43,469 nt of DNA from Bacteroidales bacterium. Lineage in GTDB: Bacteria; Bacteroidota; Bacteroidia; Bacteroidales; F082. Below are positions 28,110 to 36,662 of this stretch, piece after piece. The stretch lies in assembly GCA_016291135.1 (NCBI GenBank), contig JAEFAE010000020.1, forward strand, positions 1 to 43,469, written 5' to 3'. A program made the translations under genes and the position numbers. The notes beneath the pieces are model-generated. The model did no database searches and was not told the DNA's origin. It saw only the letters and a list, made by a program, of their open reading frames with translations. Within the stretch, counting starts at the first letter, position 1, and each line of letters opens with the position of its first letter.

Positions 28110-29333
28110 ATGGCCACCAAGAAGACAGCACACTGCTCGTTCTGCGGGCGTTCGGAGAAAGAGGCGGGCACCCTCCTGCTAGGACTGGAGGCGATGATCT
28201 GTCCCCAATGTGCCGAACAAGCCCATCAGATCGTAGAAGAGATGTTTGAAAAGTCGGGCGAACCGGTAGGTTCGCCCGACTTCCAACTCCGCAAACCCAA
28301 GGAGATCAAGGACTTCCTCGACCAATACGTCATCGGTCAGGACGAGGCCAAGCGCACCCTCGCCGTCGCCGTCTACAACCACTACAAGCGCATCAGCCAG
28401 AAGGTACAGGACGACGAGGTCGAGATCGAGAAATCGAACATGATCCTCGTGGGCGAGACCGGTACCGGCAAGACCCTCATGGCACGCACCATCGCCAAGA
28501 TGCTCAACGTGCCTTTCGCCATCGCCGACGCCACCGTCCTCACCGAGGCCGGCTACGTGGGCGAGGACGTGGAGAACATCCTCGTCCGCCTGCTCCAGGC
28601 CGCCGACTATAACGTCCAGGCTGCCGAGCGCGGCATCGTCTTCATCGACGAGATCGACAAGATCGCCCGCAAGAGCGACAACCCCAGCATCACCCGCGAC
28701 GTGTCGGGTGAGGGTGTGCAGCAGGCGCTGCTCAAGCTCCTCGAAGGCACCGTCTCCAACGTGCCCCCGCAAGGCGGCCGCAAGCACCCCGAGCAGAAGA
28801 TGATCGCCGTCAACACCAAAGACATCCTCTTCATCGCCGGCGGCGCCTTCGACGGCATCGAGCGCATCATCGCCGCCCGCAAGAGCACCAACATCATCGG
28901 CTACAGCACCAGTGCCGACCAGGCCCTCGACAAGGACAACATGCTGCAGTACCTGGCCCCTGCCGACCTCAAGAAGTTCGGACTCATCCCCGAGATCGTG
29001 GGACGTATGCCTGTCATCACCCATCTCGACCCCCTCGACGCCACGGCGCTCAAGCGCATCCTCACCGAGCCCAAGAACGCCCTGGTCAAGCAGTTCACCA
29101 AGCTGTTCGCCATGGACGGCATCCAGCTCACCATCGACGACGAGGCCCTCGACTTCATCGTGGAGAAAGCCATCGAGTTCAAGCTCGGCGCCCGTGGCCT
29201 GCGTTCCATCATGGAGGCCATCCTCAACGACGCCATGTTCGAGATCCCGAGCACCGGCAGCCACGACCCCCTGCACATCACCCGGGCCTACGCCGAAGAG
29301 AAAATCGCAAGAAACACAAAACTGGCACAATAG
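28110..29333 (+). CDS. clpX: ATP-dependent Clp protease ATP-binding subunit
   Basis: This 407-residue AAA+ unfoldase feeds proteins to ClpP. The N-terminal zinc domain has Cys9, Cys12, Cys31 and Cys34. Walker A GETGTGKT is near residues 115-122 and Walker [12 protein letters not shown] near 175. The pore loop GYVGEDVE follows Walker A, and [15 protein letters not shown] and the sensor regions are present. A perfect 14-bp inverted repeat lies within codons 48-58, in the linker between the zinc and AAA+ domains (see findings). Confidence 0.97.
   Translation: MATKKTAHCSFCGRSEKEAGTLLLGLEAMICPQCAEQAHQIVEEMFEKSGEPVGSPDFQLRKPKEIKDFLDQYVIGQDEAKRTLAVAVYNHYKRISQKVQDDEVEIEKSNMILVGETGTGKTLMARTIAKMLNVPFAIADATVLTEAGYVGEDVENILVRLLQAADYNVQAAERGIVFIDEIDKIARKSDNPSITRDVSGEGVQQALLKLLEGTVSNVPPQGGRKHPEQKMIAVNTKDILFIAGGAFDGIERIIAARKSTNIIGYSTSADQALDKDNMLQYLAPADLKKFGLIPEIVGRMPVITHLDPLDATALKRILTEPKNALVKQFTKLFAMDGIQLTIDDEALDFIVEKAIEFKLGARGLRSIMEAILNDAMFEIPSTGSHDPLHITRAYAEEKIARNTKLAQ
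28251..28282. repeat. Perfect 14-bp inverted repeat inside clpX
   Basis: AAGTCGGGCGAACC (28251-28264) and GGTTCGCCCGACTT (28269-28282) are exact reverse complements around a GGTA loop. It lies in the coding region for the linker [11 protein letters not shown]. It has no T tract, so it is not a typical terminator. Confidence 0.95.
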
Positions 29334-29379
29334 TTGCTTACCCTCCTGCTTGGTTTATAAATTTAGATGATTCCAAGCC

Positions 29380-30051
29380 ATGAAAAGAACGTTTCTCGTC
29401 CTCCTTCTTATGATGACCGCCCTCGTCGGCTTCAGCCAGACGATGGCACGCCGTAACCCAAACTTCAGGAAGTCAACGGTTTATACCGACCCCTCCAAAT
29501 CGGTGACGCCACCCACCTACCACAACGGTGAGCCCATCCATGTGGTCTACGCCCGTGTGGAAAACGGCGACACCGCGTTGATCGTCTATCTCCCCGAGGT
29601 GGACATCGACCTGCTAAGCCGTTTCTACGAGTTCTCCGACACCCGTCATGGGAGACGCCTGGTGAGCAACGTCAAGAAGGTATATCCTTACGCCAAGACC
29701 GCGGCATTGAAGCTGCAGGAGTTCGACTCCATCATGGCGCGGACCAGCGGCAGGGAACAGCGTCAGCTGCTGAAGCAGGCCGAAGACGAGCTCACGGCGC
29801 AATACACCGAGGAGCTGAAGAAGCTCAACTTTACCCAAGGCGCCATCTTGATCCGTCTGATCGACCGTCAGACAGGCAACACCTCCTACAAGCTGGTACA
29901 GGAGCTGCGTGGCAAGCTGCGCGCCGCCTTCTACCAGGGCTTCGCACGCCTGTGGGGATACAACCTGAAATCGGAATTCGATCCCGTCAACAACAAGGAA
30001 GACGAACAGATCGACATCATCGCCACCCTCCTCGACCGCGGACAGATATGA
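29380..30051 (+). CDS. DUF4294 domain-containing secreted protein
   Basis: The 223-residue product has a signal peptide (MKRTFLVLLLMMTALVGFSQ). The rest resembles DUF4294: YLPEVDIDLLSRF, GRRLVSNVKKVYPYAKTAALKL, and KLNFTQGAILIRLIDRQTGN followed by SYKLVQELRGKLRAAFYQGFARLWGYNLKSEFD. The family is confined mostly to Bacteroidota, and its function is unknown to me. It lies 46 bases after clpX and may be co-transcribed. Its TGA stop is followed immediately by repeat cluster 5. Confidence 0.85.
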   Translation: MKRTFLVLLLMMTALVGFSQTMARRNPNFRKSTVYTDPSKSVTPPTYHNGEPIHVVYARVENGDTALIVYLPEVDIDLLSRFYEFSDTRHGRRLVSNVKKVYPYAKTAALKLQEFDSIMARTSGREQRQLLKQAEDELTAQYTEELKKLNFTQGAILIRLIDRQTGNTSYKLVQELRGKLRAAFYQGFARLWGYNLKSEFDPVNNKEDEQIDIIATLLDRGQI

Positions 30052-30080
30052 CCCCACCCCGTAGGGGTGGCCTGTCGGGG
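30052..30080. repeat. Palindromic repeat cluster 5: single A hairpin (convergent junction, DUF4294 / pcm)
   Basis: CCACCCC-GTA-GGGGTGG (30054-30070) with the linker CCTGTCGG (30071-30078). It starts directly after the DUF4294 stop codon and ends within 5 bases of the pcm stop. Hairpin B is missing. Confidence 0.9.
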
Positions 30081-30084
30081 TTCA

Positions 30085-30738
30085 TTAATCGTTGGCGGTA
30101 CCCGACAACATGGGAACGAACATGAAATCGCCATACGCCTCCTGCTGGAGGGTTCCATTATCCAATTTCTTGATCTTCAACATCTTCTGATGCTCTGCAT
30201 CGGTGTCGTTCAGGGGAATCACCAAGATACCCCCCGGCTTGAGCTGTGCGACGAGCTTCTCAGGGATGCAGGGCGCCCCCGCCGTGATGAGGATGCGGTC
30301 GAAGGGCGCATAGGTGGGCAGGCCCTCGAAGCCGTCGCCCAGGTAGGTCTTCACCCGAAAAGGCAGCTGCTCCAGGATCTCCTTGGTCTTGAAAAAGAGG
30401 TTGCGTTGCCGCTCGATGGTGAAGACACGCGCCCCCAGGGCGGCGATGACGCAGGCCTGATAGCCCGACCCCGTGCCGATCTCCAGCACCTTGTTGCCAC
30501 GCGACACCTCCAGCAGATGCGTCTGGAAAGCCACCGTGGAGGGCTGAGAGATGGTCTGGCCCGAGCCGATGGGGAAAGCCTGGTCGGAATAGGCGATCTC
30601 GACGAAGGCAGGATCCAGGAACACATGGCGTGGCACCGCATTGATGGCCGCCAACACCGCCTCGTCGATGAGTCCTTTCTCCCGCAGCTTGTTGACCATC
30701 AGCTGACGCAAGCCCTTGTGTCTGTAATTGTCTTCCAC
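30085..30738 (-). CDS. pcm: Protein-L-isoaspartate O-methyltransferase
   Basis: The enzyme methylates isoaspartyl residues in damaged proteins, using S-adenosylmethionine. Motifs are FPIGSGQTISQPSTVAFQ, the SAM-binding LEIGTGSGYQACVIA and the later GGILVIPL. The frame is open from 30780, but the promoter box at 30758-30765 lies in that stretch. I therefore prefer a GTG at 30738 (VEDNYRHKGLRQL), which matches where Bacteroidota homologues begin (YRHKGLR). The product is then 217 residues. An ATG at 30696 (MVNKLREKG) is a second possibility. Confidence 0.9.
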   Translation of the reverse strand: MEDNYRHKGLRQLMVNKLREKGLIDEAVLAAINAVPRHVFLDPAFVEIAYSDQAFPIGSGQTISQPSTVAFQTHLLEVSRGNKVLEIGTGSGYQACVIAALGARVFTIERQRNLFFKTKEILEQLPFRVKTYLGDGFEGLPTYAPFDRILITAGAPCIPEKLVAQLKPGGILVIPLNDTDAEHQKMLKIKKLDNGTLQQEAYGDFMFVPMLSGTAND

Positions 30739-30757
30739 CCTCGTTGATTTTGGAACG

Positions 30758-30765
30758 CAAAGGTA
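30758..30765 (-). promoter_or_regulatory. pcm promoter -7 box
   Basis: TACCTTTG on the minus strand, 19 bases before the GTG start. It decides the start codon of pcm. Confidence 0.6.
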
Positions 30766-30786
30766 CGCTTTTTTGGACATTTTACC

Positions 30787-30794
30787 TATCTTTG
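30787..30794 (+). promoter_or_regulatory. Oxidoreductase promoter -7 box
   Basis: TATCTTTG lies 15 bases before the ATG at 30810 and 21 bases from the opposing pcm box. Confidence 0.6.
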
Positions 30795-30809
30795 CGCAAA
30801 TTTCATGAC

Positions 30810-31796
30810 ATGTTGAAAATTGGTGTATTGGGAGCCGGCCATCTGGGCAAGATCCACCTCCGTTGCCTGAAGATGATCGACCGCTATGAACTGATGGGGT
30901 TTTACGACCCCGATCCGCTGACGGCCAAAGCCGTATCCGAGGAGATGGGACTGCCTTGCTTCGCCTCGCTCGAAGCCCTCATCGACGCCGTCGAGGTCGT
31001 CGATATCGTGACGCCTACCGTGCAACACTATCACTGTGCCTCTTCCGCCCTCAAGGCCCGTCGTCACGTCTTCATCGAGAAACCCATCGTGGCCACACCC
31101 GACGAGGCCGCCAAGCTGGTGCGCCTGGCCGAGGAGGCCGGCGTCAAGGTGCAGGTAGGCCATGTGGAACGCTTCAACCCCGCCTTCATCACCGCCGAGC
31201 CTTACCTCAAGGCACCCAAGTTCATCGAGGCCCACCGCCTGGCGTTCTTCAACCCACGCGGCACCGACGTTCCGGTGGTGCTCGACCTGATGGTCCACGA
31301 CCTCGACATCCTGCTCTCGGTGGTCGACGCCCCCGTGGCCCGTGTCAGCGCCTGTGGCGTCGCCGTGGTGAGCCCCACCCCCGACATCACCAACGCCCGC
31401 ATCGAGTTCGAGAACGGCACCGTGGCCAACCTCACCGCCAGCCGCCTCTCGCTTAAGAACATGCGCAAGATGCGTTTCTTCCAGGAAGACGCCTACGTGT
31501 CGGTCGACTTCCTGGACCACAAGACCGAGATCGTACGGATCCAGCAGCCCGGGGAGGCGACCCCCGCCTATTCGATGACCATGGACCTCGCCGACGGGCA
31601 GACGCGACAGATCACCATGGAACGTCCCGAGGTGCATCCCCTCAACGCCATCCAGACCGAGCTGGACTGTTTCTGCGACAGCATCCTCCACAACACCACG
31701 CCCATCGTCACCATCCACGACGGGGTGCGGGTGCTCAACCTCGCCTACGACATCCTGAAGGCCGCCGCCGACTATCAGGCGGGATTTGGAATATAA
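30810..31796 (+). CDS. Gfo/Idh/MocA family oxidoreductase
   Basis: This 328-residue NAD(P)-dependent enzyme starts MLKIGVLGAGHLGKIHLRCL, with the Rossmann dinucleotide motif GxGxxG at residues 8-13. EKPIV near residue 93 supplies the conserved catalytic-region lysine. The C-terminal domain has the mixed sheet typical of the family. Members oxidise or reduce sugars, inositol or related compounds; the substrate cannot be read from sequence. It lies upstream of a lipoprotein and a sugar transferase, so a role in sugar nucleotide or polysaccharide metabolism is possible. The frame is open to 30744, but the promoter box supports the ATG at 30810. Confidence 0.88.
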   Translation: MLKIGVLGAGHLGKIHLRCLKMIDRYELMGFYDPDPLTAKAVSEEMGLPCFASLEALIDAVEVVDIVTPTVQHYHCASSALKARRHVFIEKPIVATPDEAAKLVRLAEEAGVKVQVGHVERFNPAFITAEPYLKAPKFIEAHRLAFFNPRGTDVPVVLDLMVHDLDILLSVVDAPVARVSACGVAVVSPTPDITNARIEFENGTVANLTASRLSLKNMRKMRFFQEDAYVSVDFLDHKTEIVRIQQPGEATPAYSMTMDLADGQTRQITMERPEVHPLNAIQTELDCFCDSILHNTTPIVTIHDGVRVLNLAYDILKAAADYQAGFGI

Positions 31797-31858
31797 TTCA
31801 TGCAGTGGATAATATTTTCCTGTTCCATTCGTTGAGTCTATTGTAAAAAAGAGTTTTT

Positions 31859-32794
31859 ATGAAGAGACATTCTACGCTCCTCTCCTTTTTGGTGTTTTTC
31901 CTTTTCGCGACGCTGCTCACGTCGTGCCACGGCTTCGAAGGAGGCCAGACGGTGCCAGCCTACCTCCGCATCGACTCCATCGGGCTGCGCTGCGACTACT
32001 ACACCTACGGCGCCAACACCACACGGTTCACCGACGCCTGGGTCTACATCGACGACAACATCGAGTTGGGAGGCCCCGTGGAACTGCCCGCCATGCTGCC
32101 CATCCTCAAGAACGGGAAACACAAGGTCAGCATCCGTCCCGGCATCGAAATAAACGGCATCAAAGGCACCAAGGCCGACTATCCCTTTGTGGCCACGGTG
32201 GACTACCCCGATGTCGACCTGGTACCCGACAGTGTCATCAAGCTATACCCTGTGACGACCTACTACCCCAACGGCGACAACCTGCATGTTCGCTGGATGG
32301 AAGACTTCGACGGTGGTGCCGTGTCGCTGGTCCGTACCTCTGGAAGCGACACCACCCTGTTACGGGTCGGTGGCCCCTTGGCTTGGCACGACCCAGGCAA
32401 CATCTACTCCACCTATTCCGGCAAGGTCGTCCTGACCTCCGACACCATGGCCTTCACCATCGCCACCTCGGAGGAGTTCTCCGACGTCCCCACCAAGGGC
32501 TCGCCCTGCATGCTGGAGATGGATTACAAGTGCTCCGACACGCTGCTCATGGGCCTGGTCTTCCAGCAGAACCTCCAACCCAACGAATATCCGGTGTTGC
32601 GTATCCGTCCAACGGGTGAGTCCGGACAGGAACCGACTGAATGGCGCAAGATCTACATCAACATCGGACCTTACCTCGTCGACAACGAGGGCTTCTCCTT
32701 CTTCAAGATCTACTTCGCCTCGTGGTCGCTACGTAACGAAGGCACCCAATACTTCTATTTCGACAACCTGAAACTAATCTATCGCGACCGATGA
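31859..32794 (+). CDS. Lipoprotein of unknown function, paired with a sugar transferase
   Basis: The 311-residue product has a lipoprotein signal with lipobox LLTSC (Cys23). The mature part is beta-rich with many aromatic and acidic residues (YYTYGANTTRFTDAWVYIDD, KIYINIGPYLVDNEGFSFFKIYF, TQYFYFDNLKLIYRD), suggesting a beta-sandwich, possibly carbohydrate-binding domain at the C-terminus. I do not recognise a named family. Its stop overlaps the start of the sugar transferase gene (ATGA), so the two are probably coupled and the lipoprotein may work in polysaccharide assembly or at the outer membrane; this is inferred from context. Confidence 0.7.
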   Translation: MKRHSTLLSFLVFFLFATLLTSCHGFEGGQTVPAYLRIDSIGLRCDYYTYGANTTRFTDAWVYIDDNIELGGPVELPAMLPILKNGKHKVSIRPGIEINGIKGTKADYPFVATVDYPDVDLVPDSVIKLYPVTTYYPNGDNLHVRWMEDFDGGAVSLVRTSGSDTTLLRVGGPLAWHDPGNIYSTYSGKVVLTSDTMAFTIATSEEFSDVPTKGSPCMLEMDYKCSDTLLMGLVFQQNLQPNEYPVLRIRPTGESGQEPTEWRKIYINIGPYLVDNEGFSFFKIYFASWSLRNEGTQYFYFDNLKLIYRDR

Positions 32795-34218
32795 CCAAGA
32801 AACGCAGGCTTCCTTATCTGTATGCTTTCATCGACTGGCTGCTCTCGGCCGTGTCGTGGACGCTGTTCTATTATTTCAGGAAGACCTACGAAGTCCCCAA
32901 TGTCAACACCTGGGAACGCTTCGGCATCGCCTTTCACGACCCGAGCTTCTGGACGGCCGTGGCCTTTATCCCGATATGCTGGGTGGTGCTCTACGGCATC
33001 ACGGGCGCCTATCAGAGCGTCTATTCCAAGTCGCGTCTGAAGGAGCTCTCCCAGACCTTCTTCATCACCCTGCTGGGCGTCACGGTGCTGTTCTTCGGCG
33101 CCATCCTCGACGACCAGATCTTTACCTACAAGATGTATTACCAGTCGTTCATCACGCTGTTTGCGCTGCAGTTCGGCCTCACCTACATCGGGCGACTGCT
33201 GATCACCAGTGTCGTGAAACGCAACATACGCAACGGCAAGATATGGTTCAACACCATCATCGTGGGCAGCAACGAGAACGCCTTGGGCATCTATGAGGAG
33301 ATCACCCACCAAGAGAAGCCGACAGGCCAACGTTTCGTGGGTTTCGTCAGCGTCAACGGCCACTCCGACAGCCGGATGCGCGAAGCCCTTCCCTACCTCG
33401 GCTCTGTCAAGGACCTGGTGGAGATCGTCAAGGCACAGGAGGTCGAGGAGGTGATCATCGCCATCGAGCGTTCCGAAAAAAGCTGCATGTGCAACATCCT
33501 TCCGGTGATGAACAAGACCAAGGCCGAGGTGGAGATCATCCCCGAGATGCAAGACCTCGTGTTCGGCAACGTGAAGCAGTCTGCCATCTGGCGCACGCCG
33601 TTGGTGCAGGTCAGCCCCGAGCTGATGCCCATCTGGCAACGGGTCATCAAGCGCCTCTTCGACATCATAGTGTCGTTGTTCGTGCTCATCGTGTTCTCTC
33701 CGGTGTACCTCATCACGGCCATCATCGTCAAGGCCACCTCGCCGGGCCCCGTCTTCTACGTGCAGGAACGCATCGGCAAGAACGGACGGCCTTTTAAGAT
33801 GGCGAAGTTCCGTAGCATGCGGGTAGACGCCGAGGCCGACTGCACCCCGCAGCTCTCGAGCGACGACGACCCACGCATCACCCCCTTCGGGCGGTTCATG
33901 CGCAAGGTGCGTCTGGATGAGATCCCCCAGTTTTGGACGGTGTTGAAAGGCGACATGTCAATCGTTGGCTATCGTCCTGAACGTCAGTATTATATCGACA
34001 AGATCATGGAGCGCGCCCCCTATTACACCATGTTGTTGCTGGTCAAGCCAGGCATCACCAGCTGGGGCGAGGTCAAGTTCGGTTACGCCGAGAACGTCGA
34101 CGAGATGATCGAACGCCTGAAATACGACATCCTCTATATCGAAAATGTCAGCATCGGGTTGGATCTGAAAATCTTAATCTATACCGTATTGATCGTCATC
34201 CAAGGACGAGGCAAATAA
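32791..34218 (+). CDS. Polyprenyl glycosylphosphotransferase (initiating sugar transferase)
   Basis: The 475-residue protein has an N-terminal block of membrane helices (to about residue 130), a middle nucleotide-binding-like domain (NTIIVGSNENALG) and a C-terminal bacterial sugar transferase domain after one more helix (near 290-310). The catalytic domain shows ATSPGPVFYVQERIGKNGRP, FKMAKFRSM, DPRITPFGRFMRKVRLDEIP, QFWTVLKGDMSIVGYRPER. Such enzymes transfer a sugar-1-phosphate from UDP-sugar to undecaprenyl phosphate to start capsule or exopolysaccharide synthesis. No full polysaccharide cluster follows; repeat cluster 6 and convergent genes come next. Which sugar is used is not visible. Confidence 0.92.
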   Translation: MTKKRRLPYLYAFIDWLLSAVSWTLFYYFRKTYEVPNVNTWERFGIAFHDPSFWTAVAFIPICWVVLYGITGAYQSVYSKSRLKELSQTFFITLLGVTVLFFGAILDDQIFTYKMYYQSFITLFALQFGLTYIGRLLITSVVKRNIRNGKIWFNTIIVGSNENALGIYEEITHQEKPTGQRFVGFVSVNGHSDSRMREALPYLGSVKDLVEIVKAQEVEEVIIAIERSEKSCMCNILPVMNKTKAEVEIIPEMQDLVFGNVKQSAIWRTPLVQVSPELMPIWQRVIKRLFDIIVSLFVLIVFSPVYLITAIIVKATSPGPVFYVQERIGKNGRPFKMAKFRSMRVDAEADCTPQLSSDDDPRITPFGRFMRKVRLDEIPQFWTVLKGDMSIVGYRPERQYYIDKIMERAPYYTMLLLVKPGITSWGEVKFGYAENVDEMIERLKYDILYIENVSIGLDLKILIYTVLIVIQGRGK

Positions 34219-34408
34219 GCCACCCTTTATGGGTTTCACCACCACCCCGTAGGGGTGGCCTATTGGTAGCCCAGGGCTGACCAACGGGAAACCCTGGGAA
34301 AACGGAAAAACGGGAAAAATCAAAAAATACGGATTAAACGAATCATTTTGATCATCCTTCCCCAGGGGTTTCACCCCTGGCTACCAACATTGAACCCCTA
34401 TGGGGTTC
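34219..34408. repeat. Palindromic repeat cluster 6 (convergent junction, sugar transferase / DUF853)
   Basis: A forward unit has A = CCACCCC-GTA-GGGGTGG (34242-34258), linker CCTATTGGTAG and B = CCCAGGG...CCCTGGG (34270-34298). An inverted unit has B = CCAGGGGT-TTC-ACCCCTGG (34362-34380), linker and A = GAACCCC-TAT-GGGGTTC (34392-34408). The last stem ends on the base next to the DUF853 stop codon. About 60 AT-rich bases separate the units. Confidence 0.92.
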
Positions 34409-35962
34409 TTATTTCTTAAAGATACCCCCCAGGATGGATCTGAAGATCTGATTTCCCAGCTGACGTCCAAACGTCGTCGCCGTGGTGTTGATCGTCTTCT
34501 CGATGGCCTTCCTGCCAGCGGATTTCTTCGTACGCGAACTGCCAGAGCTTTTCTTGGCTTTCTCCTTTTCCTTCTCCTTGGCCTCCTTGGCCTTGCGTTT
34601 CTCTTCGGCCTCCGCCTCCTCCTGGGCACGTTTCTCCTCGGCTTTCTGCTGCTCCACCAGCACCTCGTAGGCGCTCTCACGGTCGAAGCCCTTGTCGTAG
34701 ATGCCATACAGGCGCGAACGCTTGATCAGCGTGGCCCGCTGGTCGTCGGTGATGGCGCCGATCTGGCTCAAGGGGAAGAGGATCTTGGCCCGCTCCACGA
34801 TGGTCGGGGCACCCTTGGCGTCGAGGAACGACACCAACGCCTCGCCGGTACCCAGCTCCTGGATGGCCGTCTCGGTGTTGAAGTTCGGGTTGGTGCGGAA
34901 GGTCTGTGCCGCCGCCTTCACCGCCTTCTGCTCCTTGGGCGTATAGGCACGAAGGGCATGCAGCACGCGGTTGCCGAGCTGTCCGGCGATGGCCTCCGGG
35001 ATGTCGTCGGGGCTCTGGGTCACGAAATACACGCCCACCCCCTTGGAACGCACCAGGCGGATCACCTGCTCGATCTTGTCGACCAACGCCTTCGACGTGT
35101 CTTTGAACAGCATGTGCGCCTCGTCGAAGAAGAAGATCAGCTTGGGCAGGTCCATGTCGCCCACCTCGGGCAGCTGGGTGTAGAGCTCGCTCAGCAGCCA
35201 CAGCAGGAAGGTGGAATAGAGCTTCGGGTTGAGCATCAGCCTGTCGGCCGCCAACACATTCATCACGCCATAACCTCCTTCGGTCTGTAGGAAGTCGAGC
35301 ACGTTGAACGCCGGCTCGCCGAAGAACAGGTCGGCTCCCTCCGCCTCCAGGGCCAGCAGGGCACGCTGGATGGCGCCCACGCTCACCGAGGTGATGGTTC
35401 CGTAGGTGGTGGTGAACTCCCGAGCATTCTTGGCCACATAGTCGAGCATGAGACGCAGGTCTTTCATGTCGATGAGCAGCAACCCGCGGTCGTCGGCGAT
35501 CTTGAAGACGATGTTGAGGATGCCCGTCTGGGTCTCGTTGAGGCCCAGCAGCCGTGAGAGCAGCTGGGGACCCATGTCGGAGATGGTGGCACGCAGCGGA
35601 TGGCCTTGTTCCCCATACACGTCGAAGAAACGCGTCGGGCAGCCACGGAAACGGTCCTCACTGAAGGTCGGCAGCGGCTCGCCATCGGGACCTTCGGCCG
35701 GGAAGAACTCGGGGATGCGTTTCTGGATGAAAGAACTCATGGCCCCCGCCTGGCTGATGCCGGAGAGGTCGCCCTTCATGTCGGCCATGAAGCAAGGCAC
35801 GCCGGCTTGGCAGAAAGTCTCGGCGATCACCTGCAGGGTGACGGTCTTGCCGGTACCGGTGGCGCCACAGATCAGGCCGTGGCGGTTCGCCATCTTGCCC
35901 ATCATATAGAGCGGTCCGTTGTCGCAATGCGCAATGTAGAGTTGTTTGTCGTCGGTTAACAT
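34409..35962 (-). CDS. DUF853 / HerA-like helicase C-terminal domain protein
   Basis: The 517-residue ATPase has Walker A GATGTGKT at residues 33-40, Walker B LIFFFDEAHMLF, then GVGVYFVTQSPDDIPEAIAGQLGNRVLHALRAYTPKEQKAVKA, characteristic of the YjgR/DUF853 family related to HerA and FtsK-type pumps. The region near 430-490 is a Lys/Glu/Ala-rich low-complexity segment, probably a flexible helix. HerA proper works with NurA in end resection, but DUF853 proteins are usually found alone, as here, and their function is unclear. It is the last gene of a leftward group after trmB (12-base gap). Confidence 0.9.
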   Translation of the reverse strand: MLTDDKQLYIAHCDNGPLYMMGKMANRHGLICGATGTGKTVTLQVIAETFCQAGVPCFMADMKGDLSGISQAGAMSSFIQKRIPEFFPAEGPDGEPLPTFSEDRFRGCPTRFFDVYGEQGHPLRATISDMGPQLLSRLLGLNETQTGILNIVFKIADDRGLLLIDMKDLRLMLDYVAKNAREFTTTYGTITSVSVGAIQRALLALEAEGADLFFGEPAFNVLDFLQTEGGYGVMNVLAADRLMLNPKLYSTFLLWLLSELYTQLPEVGDMDLPKLIFFFDEAHMLFKDTSKALVDKIEQVIRLVRSKGVGVYFVTQSPDDIPEAIAGQLGNRVLHALRAYTPKEQKAVKAAAQTFRTNPNFNTETAIQELGTGEALVSFLDAKGAPTIVERAKILFPLSQIGAITDDQRATLIKRSRLYGIYDKGFDRESAYEVLVEQQKAEEKRAQEEAEAEEKRKAKEAKEKEKEKAKKSSGSSRTKKSAGRKAIEKTINTTATTFGRQLGNQIFRSILGGIFKK

Positions 35963-35974
35963 AAGGCTAGTGTA

Positions 35975-36658
35975 TTATTTGTTGATTTTGAATTTGATAT
36001 ACTTGATGGTAAGCCCCTGGTCGAGCCACATCTGCTCGTAGAAGGTGCGTATCGTCTTGACTTCGAGCACGTCGTCGTTGGCATAGAGGTCGTCGGTGTG
36101 ATAGAGCAGTGGCAGTCCCTGTTTCTCGACCACGTCGTGTAGCGTGAAGCCATACATGATCGGGCTGTCGGTCTTGAGGTTCAGGATCCCGTCGGCCTTG
36201 ACGAACTTACGGTAACGCTCCAGGAACTCGGGTGAAGTGAGGCGGTGCCGCGCGTTGCGTTCCCCCTCGCCGGGATGCGGGTCGGGAAAGGTCACCCAGA
36301 TCTCGTCCACCTCGTCGGGTGCAAAGAAATGCTCGATCTGGTCGATGCGTGCCCGGATGAAGGCTACGTTGTGGAGCCCTTCCTCCCTGGCCTGCGTCAG
36401 GCCACGCCACATGCGGGCCCCTTTGATGTCCACCCCGATGTAGTTCACCTCGGGATGCACGCGGGCCAGTCCCACCGTATACTCCCCTTTGCCGCAGCCC
36501 AGCTCCAGCACGATGGGATGGTCGTTGTGGAAGAAATCCTCGTGCCACCGTCCCTGCAGGGGGAATCCCTCTCCCATGATGCGTTCGTAGGAGTATTGGA
36601 ACAGGTTGTCGAAGCTTTTGTTCTCCTCAAATTTCTGCAGTTTGTTTTTCTTGCTCAT
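35975..36658 (-). CDS. trmB: tRNA (guanine(46)-N7)-methyltransferase
   Basis: This 227-residue SAM-dependent enzyme methylates G46 in the tRNA variable loop. The SAM motif is VLELGCGKGEYTVGLA, followed by NYIGVDIKGARMWRG and the family motif VTFPDPHPGEGERNARHRLT. In E. coli that last motif continues PWPKKRHHKRR; here it has a longer Glu/Arg-rich version, still with the FPDP core. It lies 4 bases after the SPOR gene. Confidence 0.93.
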   Translation of the reverse strand: MSKKNKLQKFEENKSFDNLFQYSYERIMGEGFPLQGRWHEDFFHNDHPIVLELGCGKGEYTVGLARVHPEVNYIGVDIKGARMWRGLTQAREEGLHNVAFIRARIDQIEHFFAPDEVDEIWVTFPDPHPGEGERNARHRLTSPEFLERYRKFVKADGILNLKTDSPIMYGFTLHDVVEKQGLPLLYHTDDLYANDDVLEVKTIRTFYEQMWLDQGLTIKYIKFKINK

Positions 36659-36662
36659 GGGG

